DNA of 64,000 bases, taken from contig NZ_CP045484.1 of NCBI RefSeq assembly GCF_009729055.1, positions 2,552,872 to 2,616,871 on the forward strand, in the 5' to 3' direction. The notes beneath the pieces are model-generated. The model was not told the origin of the DNA and ran no database searches. It was given only the letters and a program-made list of their open reading frames with translations. The stretch comes from Sulfurisphaera ohwakuensis. GTDB taxonomy: Archaea; Thermoproteota; Thermoprotei_A; Sulfolobales; Sulfolobaceae. The position numbers and the translations under genes are program-made. Positions 47,217 to 56,221 of the stretch are shown here, piece by piece. Numbering within the stretch: the first letter of the stretch is position 1; every line of letters begins with the position of its first letter.

Positions 47217-47513
47217 TCAAGCTGAACTACTACCTATCATAAACAGCATAGCAAGAGCAAAAAGAATAAGCCCTATAAAAAAATTAAGAAGCGGGACGAT
47301 AAGTGAAAAATAGTGCTTTCTCTTCAAGAAATAAATTGAGAATAAGAGGGCATACAAGGCTGGACTGAAAATAGTATAAATCAACGTGCCTAGACTGGGA
47401 TAGAATACCTTTTCGTAAAGGGCTATAAATGAACCTATATCTATAGCCCAAGATAAAAAGAAAATTCCCACATAAATTAAAGCCCTAAACCATGCATGTT
47501 GAGTTAGAGCCAT
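47217..47513 (-). CDS. Small membrane protein, related to the gene at 63843
   Basis: 98 residues with three helices. The start (ALTQHAWFRALIYVGIFFLSWAID) resembles that of the protein beginning at 63843 (GLVQRLWFRVPVYFGIFFLSWGIE), so they belong to one small family that I cannot name. No other motif is seen. Flanked by long non-coding DNA, which suggests an accessory region. Confidence 0.6.
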   Translation of the reverse strand: MALTQHAWFRALIYVGIFFLSWAIDIGSFIALYEKVFYPSLGTLIYTIFSPALYALLFSIYFLKRKHYFSLIVPLLNFFIGLILFALAMLFMIGSSSA

Positions 47514-48502
47514 ATAATTGAATATTAGAATAAAGGAATTTATATTTTAGCATTTTAAGGATTTAGGCGTTAAACATCTCATTAGGTTTTATTATCAACG
47601 GAAATTTTCATTGCAACAAAATTAGATACAACTTTCTTTTCATTATATCTGCAAACTGATCAAGTTAAAGACACTCTTATTTTTTCACCAGCCGATTTAC
47701 TCACTAAATTTGATAATGTTTACCCATGGCGCAACTTATGCTTATTTTACTTCTAATTCCACTATAGGCATTTATATAAACATAATAAAGATGGTGTCGA
47801 GAAGTGATTAAAAATAGCTAAAAGTTATGCTAAAATGCCACAATCTGAAATTATGTAAATACTATAGAAAGACTTTTCTCTGGTAGATTATATAATAAAC
47901 ATTTACATCAAAATCTTATTGTCTTTACGTTAAAATTATATAAGAGAAGACGTATTATACACTGAAAATAACTTAACAGTACGCAAAGAATTAATAAGTT
48001 ATAAATTAAAAATATTTAATAATCTGGATTAATACCACAATTTTTCATAACAAGAGAACATTTATACATAAATTACTATATATGGAACCCTAATCCCTCT
48101 TAGTCTTTGCATAGCGTATTATCTCGCTTGCCAAAACCGTATATATGGAAAAATATGTATGAATCTTTTCAGTGAATTGAAATTTTTATTGCTACGTCAA
48201 AACTGATGTGTTTTACTATGCTAATAAAACAAGATTATTCATTTTCCCCTTTGATTATTTACTCATTGTAGAACTCTCAAAATTTTACTAGGCGAAATAT
48301 ATGATTTAGATTTTGACGAAGCTGTAAAAACAAGACGGTTAATTGTAACAATTACTATATGTGCTTTCCAGTTCTAGGAAAAACATGAGTATAAATTTTC
48401 AGCAATATCTTTACTAACTACTCATTATTTATATGAGGGCTAGAAAGTTATGAAAATGCGATTGTTTATAGGAATATTTCTTGAAGATTATATTAAAATT
48501 AA
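47514..48502. other. Almost 1-kb gap before the complete IS
   Basis: Contains repeat copy 3 (47708-47828). A fragment reading LKILLGEIYDLDFDEAVKTR in plus sense (about 48280-48340) looks like a piece of a former gene but has no start and ends soon after. Nothing else is seen. Confidence 0.45.
47708..47828 (-). repeat. Short repeat, copy 3
   Basis: AGAAGTGATTAAAAA (47800-47814) then TAAAAGTTAT to 47828, as in copies 1 and 2. AACTTATGCTT near 47738 parallels AACTTACGCTT in copy 2, so copies 2 and 3 share a longer, gapped similarity. Confidence 0.5.
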
Positions 48503-49706
48503 TAGCAGTTATTCTACTTTAACGTAACTTAAAAGTTTTCATCAAACCTAGAGCACCCCCTAAACGAATTTCAACGAACCGGAGAAACTCCTCCACACTC
48601 CTCAAGTTAAGGGAGCTAATCAAATCTCTAACCGTGTTAACAACCATCACGAAGAGAAGCAAGTAACCTTGAAACCTCTTCCTCTTTAAGAAAGAGGAAT
48701 CTTGCATACCAAGAGCCTTAATATCCTTGTGAAACTTCTCTATCTCCCACCTAATCCTCCAAGTAGCCTCTATCTCCCCATCACTCAAGCTAAGATCAGT
48801 AGAGTACAAATTCAGCCTATTAGATTTATATTCCAGTACTAACAACTTTATAGTAATAACTCGACTCTCAAGGGTTAGGTCAGCCAAGTAAGAGCCTGGA
48901 GGGAGATCTCGGACGTGGATGTGCCCCTCCACATCCAACGTCCCCCTCCCTCCAAACACCTAACCCTTAAGAGCCTCCTATTAGACCTCAACTCAGAAAC
49001 AACACAACCCCTCACCAACTTCTCAGACCAATACCAAGAATCAAACACAACCCTAGCTATAGTGAATTTACTCTTGAGTATCTCAATTATTTCTGCAGCC
49101 ATCTCTATCTTTGTCTTGAATTCGCTCACCATCCCGCTTTCCCACATTTTTCTTGTTGCGTATGGGAAAGCGCCGACCAAGTAGTTTTTTCCCGTGGCTA
49201 AGTCGTGTAGTGCTATTGTGAGTATTTGTATTCCTGGTTCGAATTTCTTGTGTGTGGAGCAGTAGAAGATGTAGTTCCCGTATTTGCTTGCTATTTCTTC
49301 TATTCTTGAGTATGGTTTGTGGTCGAATGTGTCGTCTATTATAATCACTACGGATCCTACTATTGTTTTGCTTAGTGTATCAAGGTAGTGTTTCCATGCT
49401 TCTTCAAGGCGTTCTAGTGCTTCTAATAGGTTTGTGTAGTTTAGTCCGAATGTTATGGCTGTGTTTCTTATGCTTGCTCTTCCTCCTATTAGTGTCATGA
49501 GTGTTAGGCCTAGTGCTACTTTTCTTTTGAGTCCCTTCATTCTCAGTATTCCAACTAGGTGGTTGAATGCCTTGATGAATTCGCTCCTTGCAACTTCTAG
49601 TTCTTTCTCGTTCTTCATACTTTTTAATCAATTATGTGGTAAATTAAAAACTTTATCGGTAGTACTGAAAGTCTTGTATTACCAAGGCAAAGTAGAATAA
49701 CTGCTA
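48503..49706 (-). mobile_element. DDE-type insertion sequence, 1204 bp, complete ends and 8-bp target duplication
   Basis: Ends TAGCAGTTATTCTACTTT (48503-48520) and its perfect complement (49689-49706), flanked on both sides by AAAATTAA (48495-48502 and 49707-49714). Size and transposase fit the ISC1217-like group of Sulfolobus. The perfect ends and duplication indicate recent insertion. Deleted relatives lie at 8427-9098 and 17287-17470. Confidence 0.9.
48519..49618 (-). pseudogene. Transposase of the complete IS, in two frames
   Basis: The first frame (48875-49618) holds GRASIRNTAITFGLNYTNLL and the first Asp motif VVIIIDDTFDHKPYS, then ARVVFDSWYWSEKLV with a second Asp. The second frame (48519-48959) holds the C-terminal ATWRIRWEIEKFHKDIKALG with the Glu. 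They overlap by 85 bases around a GGAGGGAGGGGGA run in gene sense. One more G, or a -1 frameshift by the ribosome, would join them into about 365 residues. I cannot tell which applies; the otherwise perfect element makes programmed shifting worth considering. Confidence 0.8.
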
Positions 49707-49977
49707 AAAATTAAATATCTCCTAACTGTTATTTGCCATCATATAACTCAAAAAATCATTTCAGCCGAAATGATTAAAACCCCATTTCAAATCTTCCTAG
49801 AACATTTTTAGGTACTAAATGACCTACTCAACTATAGTTATATCAAATTTAGCCAATAAAAAAGTATTAATTTTTCTAGCATCTTAATGTTGAAACTATA
49901 ATGAATTGACGTTTAATAAAGATCTTCTAATACTGCCTATACATATTCATTAATGGTTATAAGAGGAGAAAAAAGAT

Positions 49978-52077
49978 TCATCTTCTTCTAAGGGCTATTA
50001 TTACACTCGCAATAACTACTATCATTACTACTATAGTTATAATGATTAGGAATGACGAACTCCCTGAACTACTTGATGATACTGCTGACTCAGTCGAAGA
50101 ATAGATTTGAGTTGTAGTCTTACTACTTATAGACGTGCTAGTATATGTAAATGTTGTAGTCGAACTCGTTGTAGTAGTGGTTGATAAAATTGGTGGAGTT
50201 GAAATGAGATTGTTAAAAGATATGGCATATATCTGATTATAAGGATATTCTTCAGTAATATATATCAAACCTTCATTGGGATCTATAGTTACTGATGTTG
50301 GAAAACTCACGTTTACGCTCTTTTCGCTAACTATTTGTCCATTAGAGGGATTAACTACGAGTAGTTTTACAAGATTGAAAAGCCCACTAGTAGTTATGAT
50401 CGCATATCCCTTATAATAAGCAATGAACTCTGGAGTACCATTTAATTCTATAGTAAATTGAGTTTTTCCGCCTTCAATACCAGCTAAGTAGTAATTTAAT
50501 ACGACTGGGTAAGAATAGGGTTTACTGACTACTTTTTCTCCACCAACTAAAAGTATTCCATCACCATAAGCTACTGCTGTAGGCTTAAATGGTACCTCTA
50601 TTGTTGTTATTAACTCAGTCCCGTTTATAACTGACAAAGACTCATTGTTATAATTTGCAACGTAAACTAGTCCATTCTGAGGATCATAAGTTAAAGCTAC
50701 CGGATTATTCCCCACTTGTATTGCTGAGATCACAGACCCATTTGAAGGGCTTATGGCTAAGACAAGATTAGAAGAATTATCTGCTATATATATCAAGTTA
50801 TCTACCGGGTCGTAAAGTAGCGCAACTGCATCTTTCCCAGCACTCGCTTTCCAAAGTATACTACCATTATATGGGTTTTCTGCCACTAACTCTCCTCCAT
50901 TAGTAATATAAAGTACTCCATTATACGTGTTATAGGTAATTAATGAAGGACTATTTATGCTAGGAATTATACCTATCACCTTACCATCATTCAAAACATA
51001 TATTGAATCAGCTTGATAGTTTGCAACATATAGGTCTCCAGATACATTATCATACACAGCATATTGAGCTTGTATTTGCGATCCTATAGCTAGATAGGCA
51101 CCAGTTATAGGGTTAATCACATAGATTGGATTAGGAGGAGTTCCAGTAACATAAAGCATGTTAGTTTTAGGATCATAAACTATATCAGATATTTGTCCAG
51201 GCAATGAAAAACTTAGCGAAAAACCTACATATATAACAGATGGCGTTAGGGTTGAGACTTGTCCATTAGATACGTTTATTGCATATACTGCCTCATAACC
51301 CTCTGAAAATGCATAAATATTACCTAAAGCATATACGACAGCACAAGGAAAACTTAATACTAGACTCAGGCTATGCGTAGTGTAATTTGAAATATTATAA
51401 GGATTAAATACATTAAGTGATGTAATACTTATACCATAAATCTCATTATTTCCAACAACAAGCTGTGATGGTGCATAAATAAACATTGAAACGTTACGTA
51501 GTATCGTCGTACCGTTAATTTGGGAAACGATATTGTTTGGTATCATAAACGGGTTATTTCCTGCAACATATACTAAGCCAGTATAGGGGTCAAATACAAT
51601 TGAGGTAATAATGAAACCTTTGAGAAGTGTAGCTACTTCTTGTCCACTTTGGGTAAAGATTTCTATGCCATTATCGACTACATACAAGTATCCGTTCTTG
51701 GGATCAACAACAACACTTTGTGGAGACCCTCCAACATAGATAGTCTTTACTAACGTGTTTGTCTGTGGATTTATGACACTTATAGTCCCCGATTTATTAT
51801 TAACTACATAAAAGAATCCGTTGGCATAAGTAATGTATATTGGCTCAACACCTACATTAATAGTACCAATAAATGAGTAATTGTAGGGATCGAAGATGAC
51901 CACATCGTTATGTTGTGAGTCAACAGCATATATATAACCGTTACTGGGGTTAACAGCAGCCGATACGAGATACCCTATAGACGGACCAGTGTAAAGATTT
52001 ATTGTTAATGAAAATGCTTGGAGAGATTCAGCTAGTAACATAGCTACCAATAGGAATAAAGCCTTCTTTCCACTCAT
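49978..52077 (-). CDS. YVTN-type beta-propeller surface protein
   Basis: 699 residues. Signal peptide (KKALFLLVAMLLAESLQAFS), then repeats of about 40-45 residues with the pattern VDPKNGYLYVVDNG / YVGGSPQSV / VNPQTNTLVKTI (YVTN family), enough for one or two propellers. A Ser/Thr-rich stalk (STTTTTSSTTTFTYTSTSIS) and a C-terminal membrane helix followed by RRR complete a surface-anchored layout. Such proteins bind other surface or extracellular molecules; no ligand can be named. Single gene, with the complete IS downstream. Confidence 0.9.
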   Translation of the reverse strand: MSGKKALFLLVAMLLAESLQAFSLTINLYTGPSIGYLVSAAVNPSNGYIYAVDSQHNDVVIFDPYNYSFIGTINVGVEPIYITYANGFFYVVNNKSGTISVINPQTNTLVKTIYVGGSPQSVVVDPKNGYLYVVDNGIEIFTQSGQEVATLLKGFIITSIVFDPYTGLVYVAGNNPFMIPNNIVSQINGTTILRNVSMFIYAPSQLVVGNNEIYGISITSLNVFNPYNISNYTTHSLSLVLSFPCAVVYALGNIYAFSEGYEAVYAINVSNGQVSTLTPSVIYVGFSLSFSLPGQISDIVYDPKTNMLYVTGTPPNPIYVINPITGAYLAIGSQIQAQYAVYDNVSGDLYVANYQADSIYVLNDGKVIGIIPSINSPSLITYNTYNGVLYITNGGELVAENPYNGSILWKASAGKDAVALLYDPVDNLIYIADNSSNLVLAISPSNGSVISAIQVGNNPVALTYDPQNGLVYVANYNNESLSVINGTELITTIEVPFKPTAVAYGDGILLVGGEKVVSKPYSYPVVLNYYLAGIEGGKTQFTIELNGTPEFIAYYKGYAIITTSGLFNLVKLLVVNPSNGQIVSEKSVNVSFPTSVTIDPNEGLIYITEEYPYNQIYAISFNNLISTPPILSTTTTTSSTTTFTYTSTSISSKTTTQIYSSTESAVSSSSSGSSSFLIIITIVVMIVVIASVIIALRRR

Positions 52078-52371
52078 ATAGACACCCCTTTTTAATCTAG
52101 TTATAACTAATGAGTTTTATAAAAGTTTCGTTTTTCCTTATGAAATATACATTATAATTATTAGAAGATATATGAATAGCCAAAGTAATAAAACCAAAAA
52201 ACTACCATGTTATTTTGTCATTGTAAATTGAAGGATAAGAGAAATATATAACTAATTATTCCTTTAGTAGCATTATAATTATGACCATTTATTTATAGTA
52301 AATAATTCGCTTAAAATCAGTGATTAAGGACCTCAAAATTTATAAGATTGAGTGAATTATAATTAGAACTA

Positions 52372-53094
52372 ATGATAAAGTGTCCAAGATGTGGATACGA
52401 TAACCCAGATCATGCCTTATACTGTGCAAGATGCGGTTATCCACTTACAACACAACCGCCATATTATCAACAACCTAATAAACGATCCCTCAGAAAGATC
52501 ATTATCCCAGTTATTGCAATAGTAGTAGTAGTGATAGCAGTCATTGCGGCATTACCATTTGTACTTCATTCTGGTCCCTCTTCAGCAGAACTAATTACAC
52601 CATCAAAGGCAGCATCAGTAGTTGGAGGCCCTTGGAGTGTAGATTCAACCAACACTTATTCATTCACTATAAGTAACGATGTAGTTACTGAAAAATTATT
52701 AAATGGCTCCACAGAAACAATCTCCCTCAACTCATTTTATAGTACAATGGGAGGAGAACCATTACCTGGTGTAACTTCAGGCTACGTTGAATATTTAAAT
52801 GGGAATGTTAGTGGAGAACAAGGACAAATTATGGCTATGTATATAGTTTTTTCCTCATCAACTAATGCTAAAAACTTCTTCTCCCAATCTGAAGCAACTT
52901 TACAGATATCTTCTAGTAATTTTAATAAAATCTCAAATAATGAATTCGTAGCCTATACTCCAGGGGGATTATTCGGCGAAGAATACGATTCAATAATACT
53001 TGTACTCAACGGTAATAGTGTAAAAATAGTCTCAGTCACAGCACCAAATCCTCTAGGAACTTCACAACTTGAAAGCTTAGTAAATAGCTTCTGA
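52372..53094 (+). CDS. Zinc-ribbon membrane-anchored protein (paralogue of 10362-11009)
   Basis: 240 residues. N-terminal zinc ribbon CPRCGYDNPDHALYCARCG, a Pro/Gln-rich linker (TTQPPYYQQPNKR), one membrane helix (IIIPVIAIVVVVIAVIAALPFVL) and an outer domain beginning SSAELITPSKAASVVGGPWSV. The GG-x-WSV motif and the ending TSQLESLVNSF match the first paralogue (GGQWSV; LQQVESLISDIS). Function unknown; the zinc ribbon is inside and the larger domain outside. It may be monocistronic. Confidence 0.75.
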   Translation: MIKCPRCGYDNPDHALYCARCGYPLTTQPPYYQQPNKRSLRKIIIPVIAIVVVVIAVIAALPFVLHSGPSSAELITPSKAASVVGGPWSVDSTNTYSFTISNDVVTEKLLNGSTETISLNSFYSTMGGEPLPGVTSGYVEYLNGNVSGEQGQIMAMYIVFSSSTNAKNFFSQSEATLQISSSNFNKISNNEFVAYTPGGLFGEEYDSIILVLNGNSVKIVSVTAPNPLGTSQLESLVNSF

Positions 53095-53429
53095 TACAAA
53101 GTAAATTCTTTTTTAAGAACTTCTTTAATGAGTTAAGACATATATTTATCTTTAACAGACTTAAAGAAAATATATACACCTTCTTAAGTTACAATATTTA
53201 CTATGTTTAATCCCTAGCATAATTTACCCACATTATTAGTTTTTATAATAATTGTAATGCAATAAAACGTTAGTTTTGGCCTTAGTGTCGTCATTGAGCT
53301 ATTTATATTTCTATGAATTTTTACACATAGAATATGTTAATTCGATATTTATACTCTTTATAAAGAAAGGTCATTTAGTAAATTTATATACAAATGACAA
53401 CACAATCGTTTTGGCTAAGGATATCAAAA
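53095..53429. other. Non-coding stretch up to the tnpB element
   Basis: AT-rich. A frame opened by TTG at 53276 runs into the right end of the tnpB element and is probably chance. Nothing else is seen. Confidence 0.45.
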
Positions 53430-53590
53430 GTGAGCTACCCCGCCCTGAAGGGCGGAGCTTCCTGCTTCATAGCCCCACCTTGCCCGTAGCTTTTCGCTAC
53501 GGGTAGAGGGTGGAGCTCCACAGGCACTAAGGATGGCTCCCACCCCGATCTCTTCAATATGTTTAAGCAAGCGTTATAGTCACGATCAGT
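53430..53590 (-). ncRNA. Probable omega RNA of TnpB copy 2
   Basis: Mirror of the structure in copy 1: GCTACGGG/CCCGTAGC hairpin and CCGCCCTTCAGGGCGG hairpin next to the element border at 53430. The bases just beyond the border, TTTTGATATCCTTAGCC in gene sense, would be the guide. The 5' limit is a guess. Confidence 0.55.
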
Positions 53591-54667
53591 AACCCAACCA
53601 CACTTAGGACAGCTGAACACACGGTCAGTCAAAGTTAACTCTCTCTTTACGTACCCGCACTTGGCACACATCTTTGAAGTATATGCTGGATTTATTAACA
53701 ACAGTTTCTTTCCATATTTTTCCAACTGATATTCTAGTATTCTCTTCAACTCATGGAATGCAACATCGTGCAACCTCATCCTCAACTTCCTTTCTGACTC
53801 CTCCACCAGTTGTTTAACATCTATATCCTCCATTACTACAACGTCATAATGTTGTGCGAACCACTTACCCAACTTCATATAGAGGTCTTGTCTCAAGTTC
53901 TTGAAGTGTTCATAACCCCTAGCTAACTTCACTTTTGCTTTAAACCAATTTTTCGACAAGAACTCTTTCCTCGAGAGAACCTTGTGGAGTTTCCTTATCT
54001 TCTCAAGTGCCTTCTCATAAGGTCTCAAGTTAGGGAAATAGAACCCATCACTCGTGGTTAAGAGTTTCTCTATCCCAACATCTATTGCAACTACCTTACC
54101 AGTCTTTGGGAGTTGAGAGAATCCAACACCTTCAACCATGAAGGAGACATATACTCTCTCTGAACGTGTTAGTTTAACTACCACCCTCTTTACTTTGTCA
54201 AGCGGGAAGTCCCTATGAACAATGACCTTAAACACGCCGAGATTTGATAACCTCAATAACACCAGCTTCTTCTTATTCTTCCTACTCTTAGTCCTTATTT
54301 CCCTGCTCTCAAGTATTTTCCATCCACTTTGTGGGTAAACAAGAGAGTAGTACTTATGGGGTTTCTTCTCCTTAGGAAAGTGTGCTAGACCTTTGAAGAA
54401 CCTATCCCTAGCATCGTAATAACGATCGGCAATTTGCTGTACTACTTGTGAGTAGAGTTGTTGGTACTCCTTATCTTGCTTTCTTAGATCTAGAGCGAGC
54501 TGTCTTAACTCCGTTTGTGTAAGACCCTTTCCGTCCCTTTGGTAGAAATAGATATCTGCCCAGCGTAGGGTGTTGTACATCTCACATGCTAACCTCAACT
54601 GGGCTTTTAACGCCCTAATTGTTTGATCGTCAACATATGCACGAAAGCGGAACCCTACGTTGGGCAT
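53435..54667 (-). CDS. tnpB: TnpB RNA-guided nuclease, copy 2
   Basis: 410 residues. Differences from copy 1 include YVDDQ for YADDQ, RKNKK for [14 protein letters not shown] for [15 protein letters not shown] for ERALEK, EHFK for EHLK and VKREL for VKKEL. The three RuvC acidic residues (D196, E280, D363) and the four zinc Cys are unchanged, so both copies are probably active. Because no Y1 transposase is present, TnpB activity may serve mainly to keep the element in place (known for the family). Confidence 0.95.
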   Translation of the reverse strand: MPNVGFRFRAYVDDQTIRALKAQLRLACEMYNTLRWADIYFYQRDGKGLTQTELRQLALDLRKQDKEYQQLYSQVVQQIADRYYDARDRFFKGLAHFPKEKKPHKYYSLVYPQSGWKILESREIRTKSRKNKKKLVLLRLSNLGVFKVIVHRDFPLDKVKRVVVKLTRSERVYVSFMVEGVGFSQLPKTGKVVAIDVGIEKLLTTSDGFYFPNLRPYEKALEKIRKLHKVLSRKEFLSKNWFKAKVKLARGYEHFKNLRQDLYMKLGKWFAQHYDVVVMEDIDVKQLVEESERKLRMRLHDVAFHELKRILEYQLEKYGKKLLLINPAYTSKMCAKCGYVKRELTLTDRVFSCPKCGWVTDRDYNACLNILKRSGWEPSLVPVELHPLPVAKSYGQGGAMKQEAPPFRAG

Positions 54668-55051
54668 TAATAAAATGTTCGAGAGTGGATTAAAAAATAT
54701 TTCTACAAAGGGGGCTATCCATCCCCACTGGCGAGGTTTTTCGCCCCCTTTGAACCCCTAAACTTTATAAAATTTATATCATTATACATCCCCTATCCGC
54801 CTGGATTATTATTATATCCTAAATAACATAGATAAAATACTAATTATTTCTATTTTTTTAAATGAAAAAAGCTACTTATTCTTTTCAGTTTAAGGGAATA
54901 TTTAAACTTGTACTTTCTACCAATAATAGTCTGACTTTCATAAATTCTTTCTATATCAGAAATGTGAAAAGGAAAATATTCTCTTTTCAAATGAAAGAAA
55001 AAGAGTATTATGAGGAAAACTTTATAAATTAATTATTCTGTTATTATATTG

Positions 55052-55492
55052 ATGAAGTTAGAAATAGGAGAACAAATAATTTGGGAAGAATTCCCTATGA
55101 GTAGATTCAGAAGAAATGCCACAATAGGACTTATAATACTCGGTATAATCTTCCTACTAACGGTATTTTTAGCCGCTATAGGCATAATGTTCATAGTCTT
55201 AAGTTTAGTACTATACTTCGGACTAAGGTGGGCAAACAGATACGTAGTGACTAACAAGAGAGCAATGCACATTAAATTCGGTAAAATTGTAAAGGAAGTA
55301 CCCCTAAATACGCCAAACCTATTAATATCTACTGTAAATCCGCAATACTTTGAGACCAGCTTAGCGGGTCAACATGTAGTACAGGATGTAGTATTCTTAC
55401 AAAACGGAATAGAATTATTGAGATTTAGCAAGGTACATAAAGGTGACGAGTTAATGGCTAAACTGAAAAGTATGGGATTTGTTTCAGCATGA
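55052..55492 (+). CDS. Membrane protein with bacterial PH-like domain
   Basis: 146 residues from ATG 55052 (a TTG directly before is not needed). A short N-terminal strand (EIGEQIIWEEFPMSR), two adjacent membrane helices (TIGLIILGIIFLLTVFLAAIGIMFIVLSLVLYF), then RYVVTNKRAMHIKFGKIVKEVPL, the typical start of bPH_2/DUF304-type domains, with hydrophobic strands and a last helix (DELMAKLKSM). Function unknown; such proteins are membrane-associated scaffolds. Single gene. Confidence 0.75.
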   Translation: MKLEIGEQIIWEEFPMSRFRRNATIGLIILGIIFLLTVFLAAIGIMFIVLSLVLYFGLRWANRYVVTNKRAMHIKFGKIVKEVPLNTPNLLISTVNPQYFETSLAGQHVVQDVVFLQNGIELLRFSKVHKGDELMAKLKSMGFVSA

Positions 55493-56221
55493 CCTTGTAA
55501 AAAAGTGACAAATAATTTTTTAAAGGTTTTTAGTATTTTCCTAAACTAGCCCTTAAATAAGTCTATCTTGTCACTACTAATGAGTTCCATGATATTACCT
55601 CACGCTCGTCCCTTATTAATGTTACTTGAAATGCAGAATCAATCATTCTTAATATGAAAATAAATTGAATTCACAATGGACTCATGTTAATTATATATGG
55701 AGTTAACACATGAAGTTGTTATATAGCTTAAGAATTTCCAAGAGTAAATAATTTTTGTACAAGAAAGAATTTTGGAGCAGTTTACAGAAAACTTACACAT
55801 AATTGCTTCGCCCAAAGTTTCTAACATTATAGGAATGATTTTAATTACTCTAATATTTTTACAAACACCTTCGAATTAGGACTGTGTAAGATCAGCCTAA
55901 ATTTAGATTAACAAACCAGAACACTCTTCTAATTATTTGTACATTCAGTCGTAAAATTTAAACTCATAATTAATCATAAAATCGCACTTTTCACGGCGTA
56001 AAAAGTTTATATTTCGTAGTAGTGATTGTAACCGTTTACTAAAATTTTTTATTTTTAGTTTAAAGTATATAGAAATCATAAACAATATTCACTGAAAAAA
56101 GAGGTTTTGCTTTAAAAAGTCCAAATCTATCACTATTTTGAGATAAAAAGTAGCCAATTTATGAAACAGTAGTATGAACGAAGAGAATATTTAAATAGAG
56201 GAGAAGTGGAAAAATGCTCCT
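55493..56221. other. 730-bp gap before the second thermopsin
   Basis: No gene supported. Near the end ATATTTAAATAG (about 56188-56199) is a TATA box about 26 bases before the thermopsin ATG, with GAGGAG as an added ribosome site. CACGGCGTAAAAAG (55993) recalls the GGCGTAAAA half of the palindromes at 2606 but lacks the other half. Confidence 0.5.

Larger units (their letters stand above)
53430..54772 (-). mobile_element. tnpB-only IS200/IS605-type element, copy 2 (1343 bp)
   Basis: The same 1343-bp element as 38518-39860 in reverse orientation, with about a dozen base differences by my reading. The left-end hairpin is at about 54707-54751 and the right end at 53430. Flanks differ from those of copy 1. 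No tnpA is nearby. Confidence 0.9.

Noticed and set aside
53276-53506. 76-codon frame that runs into the tnpB element
   Set aside because: TTG start, no motif, and its last third is the element end; most likely chance.
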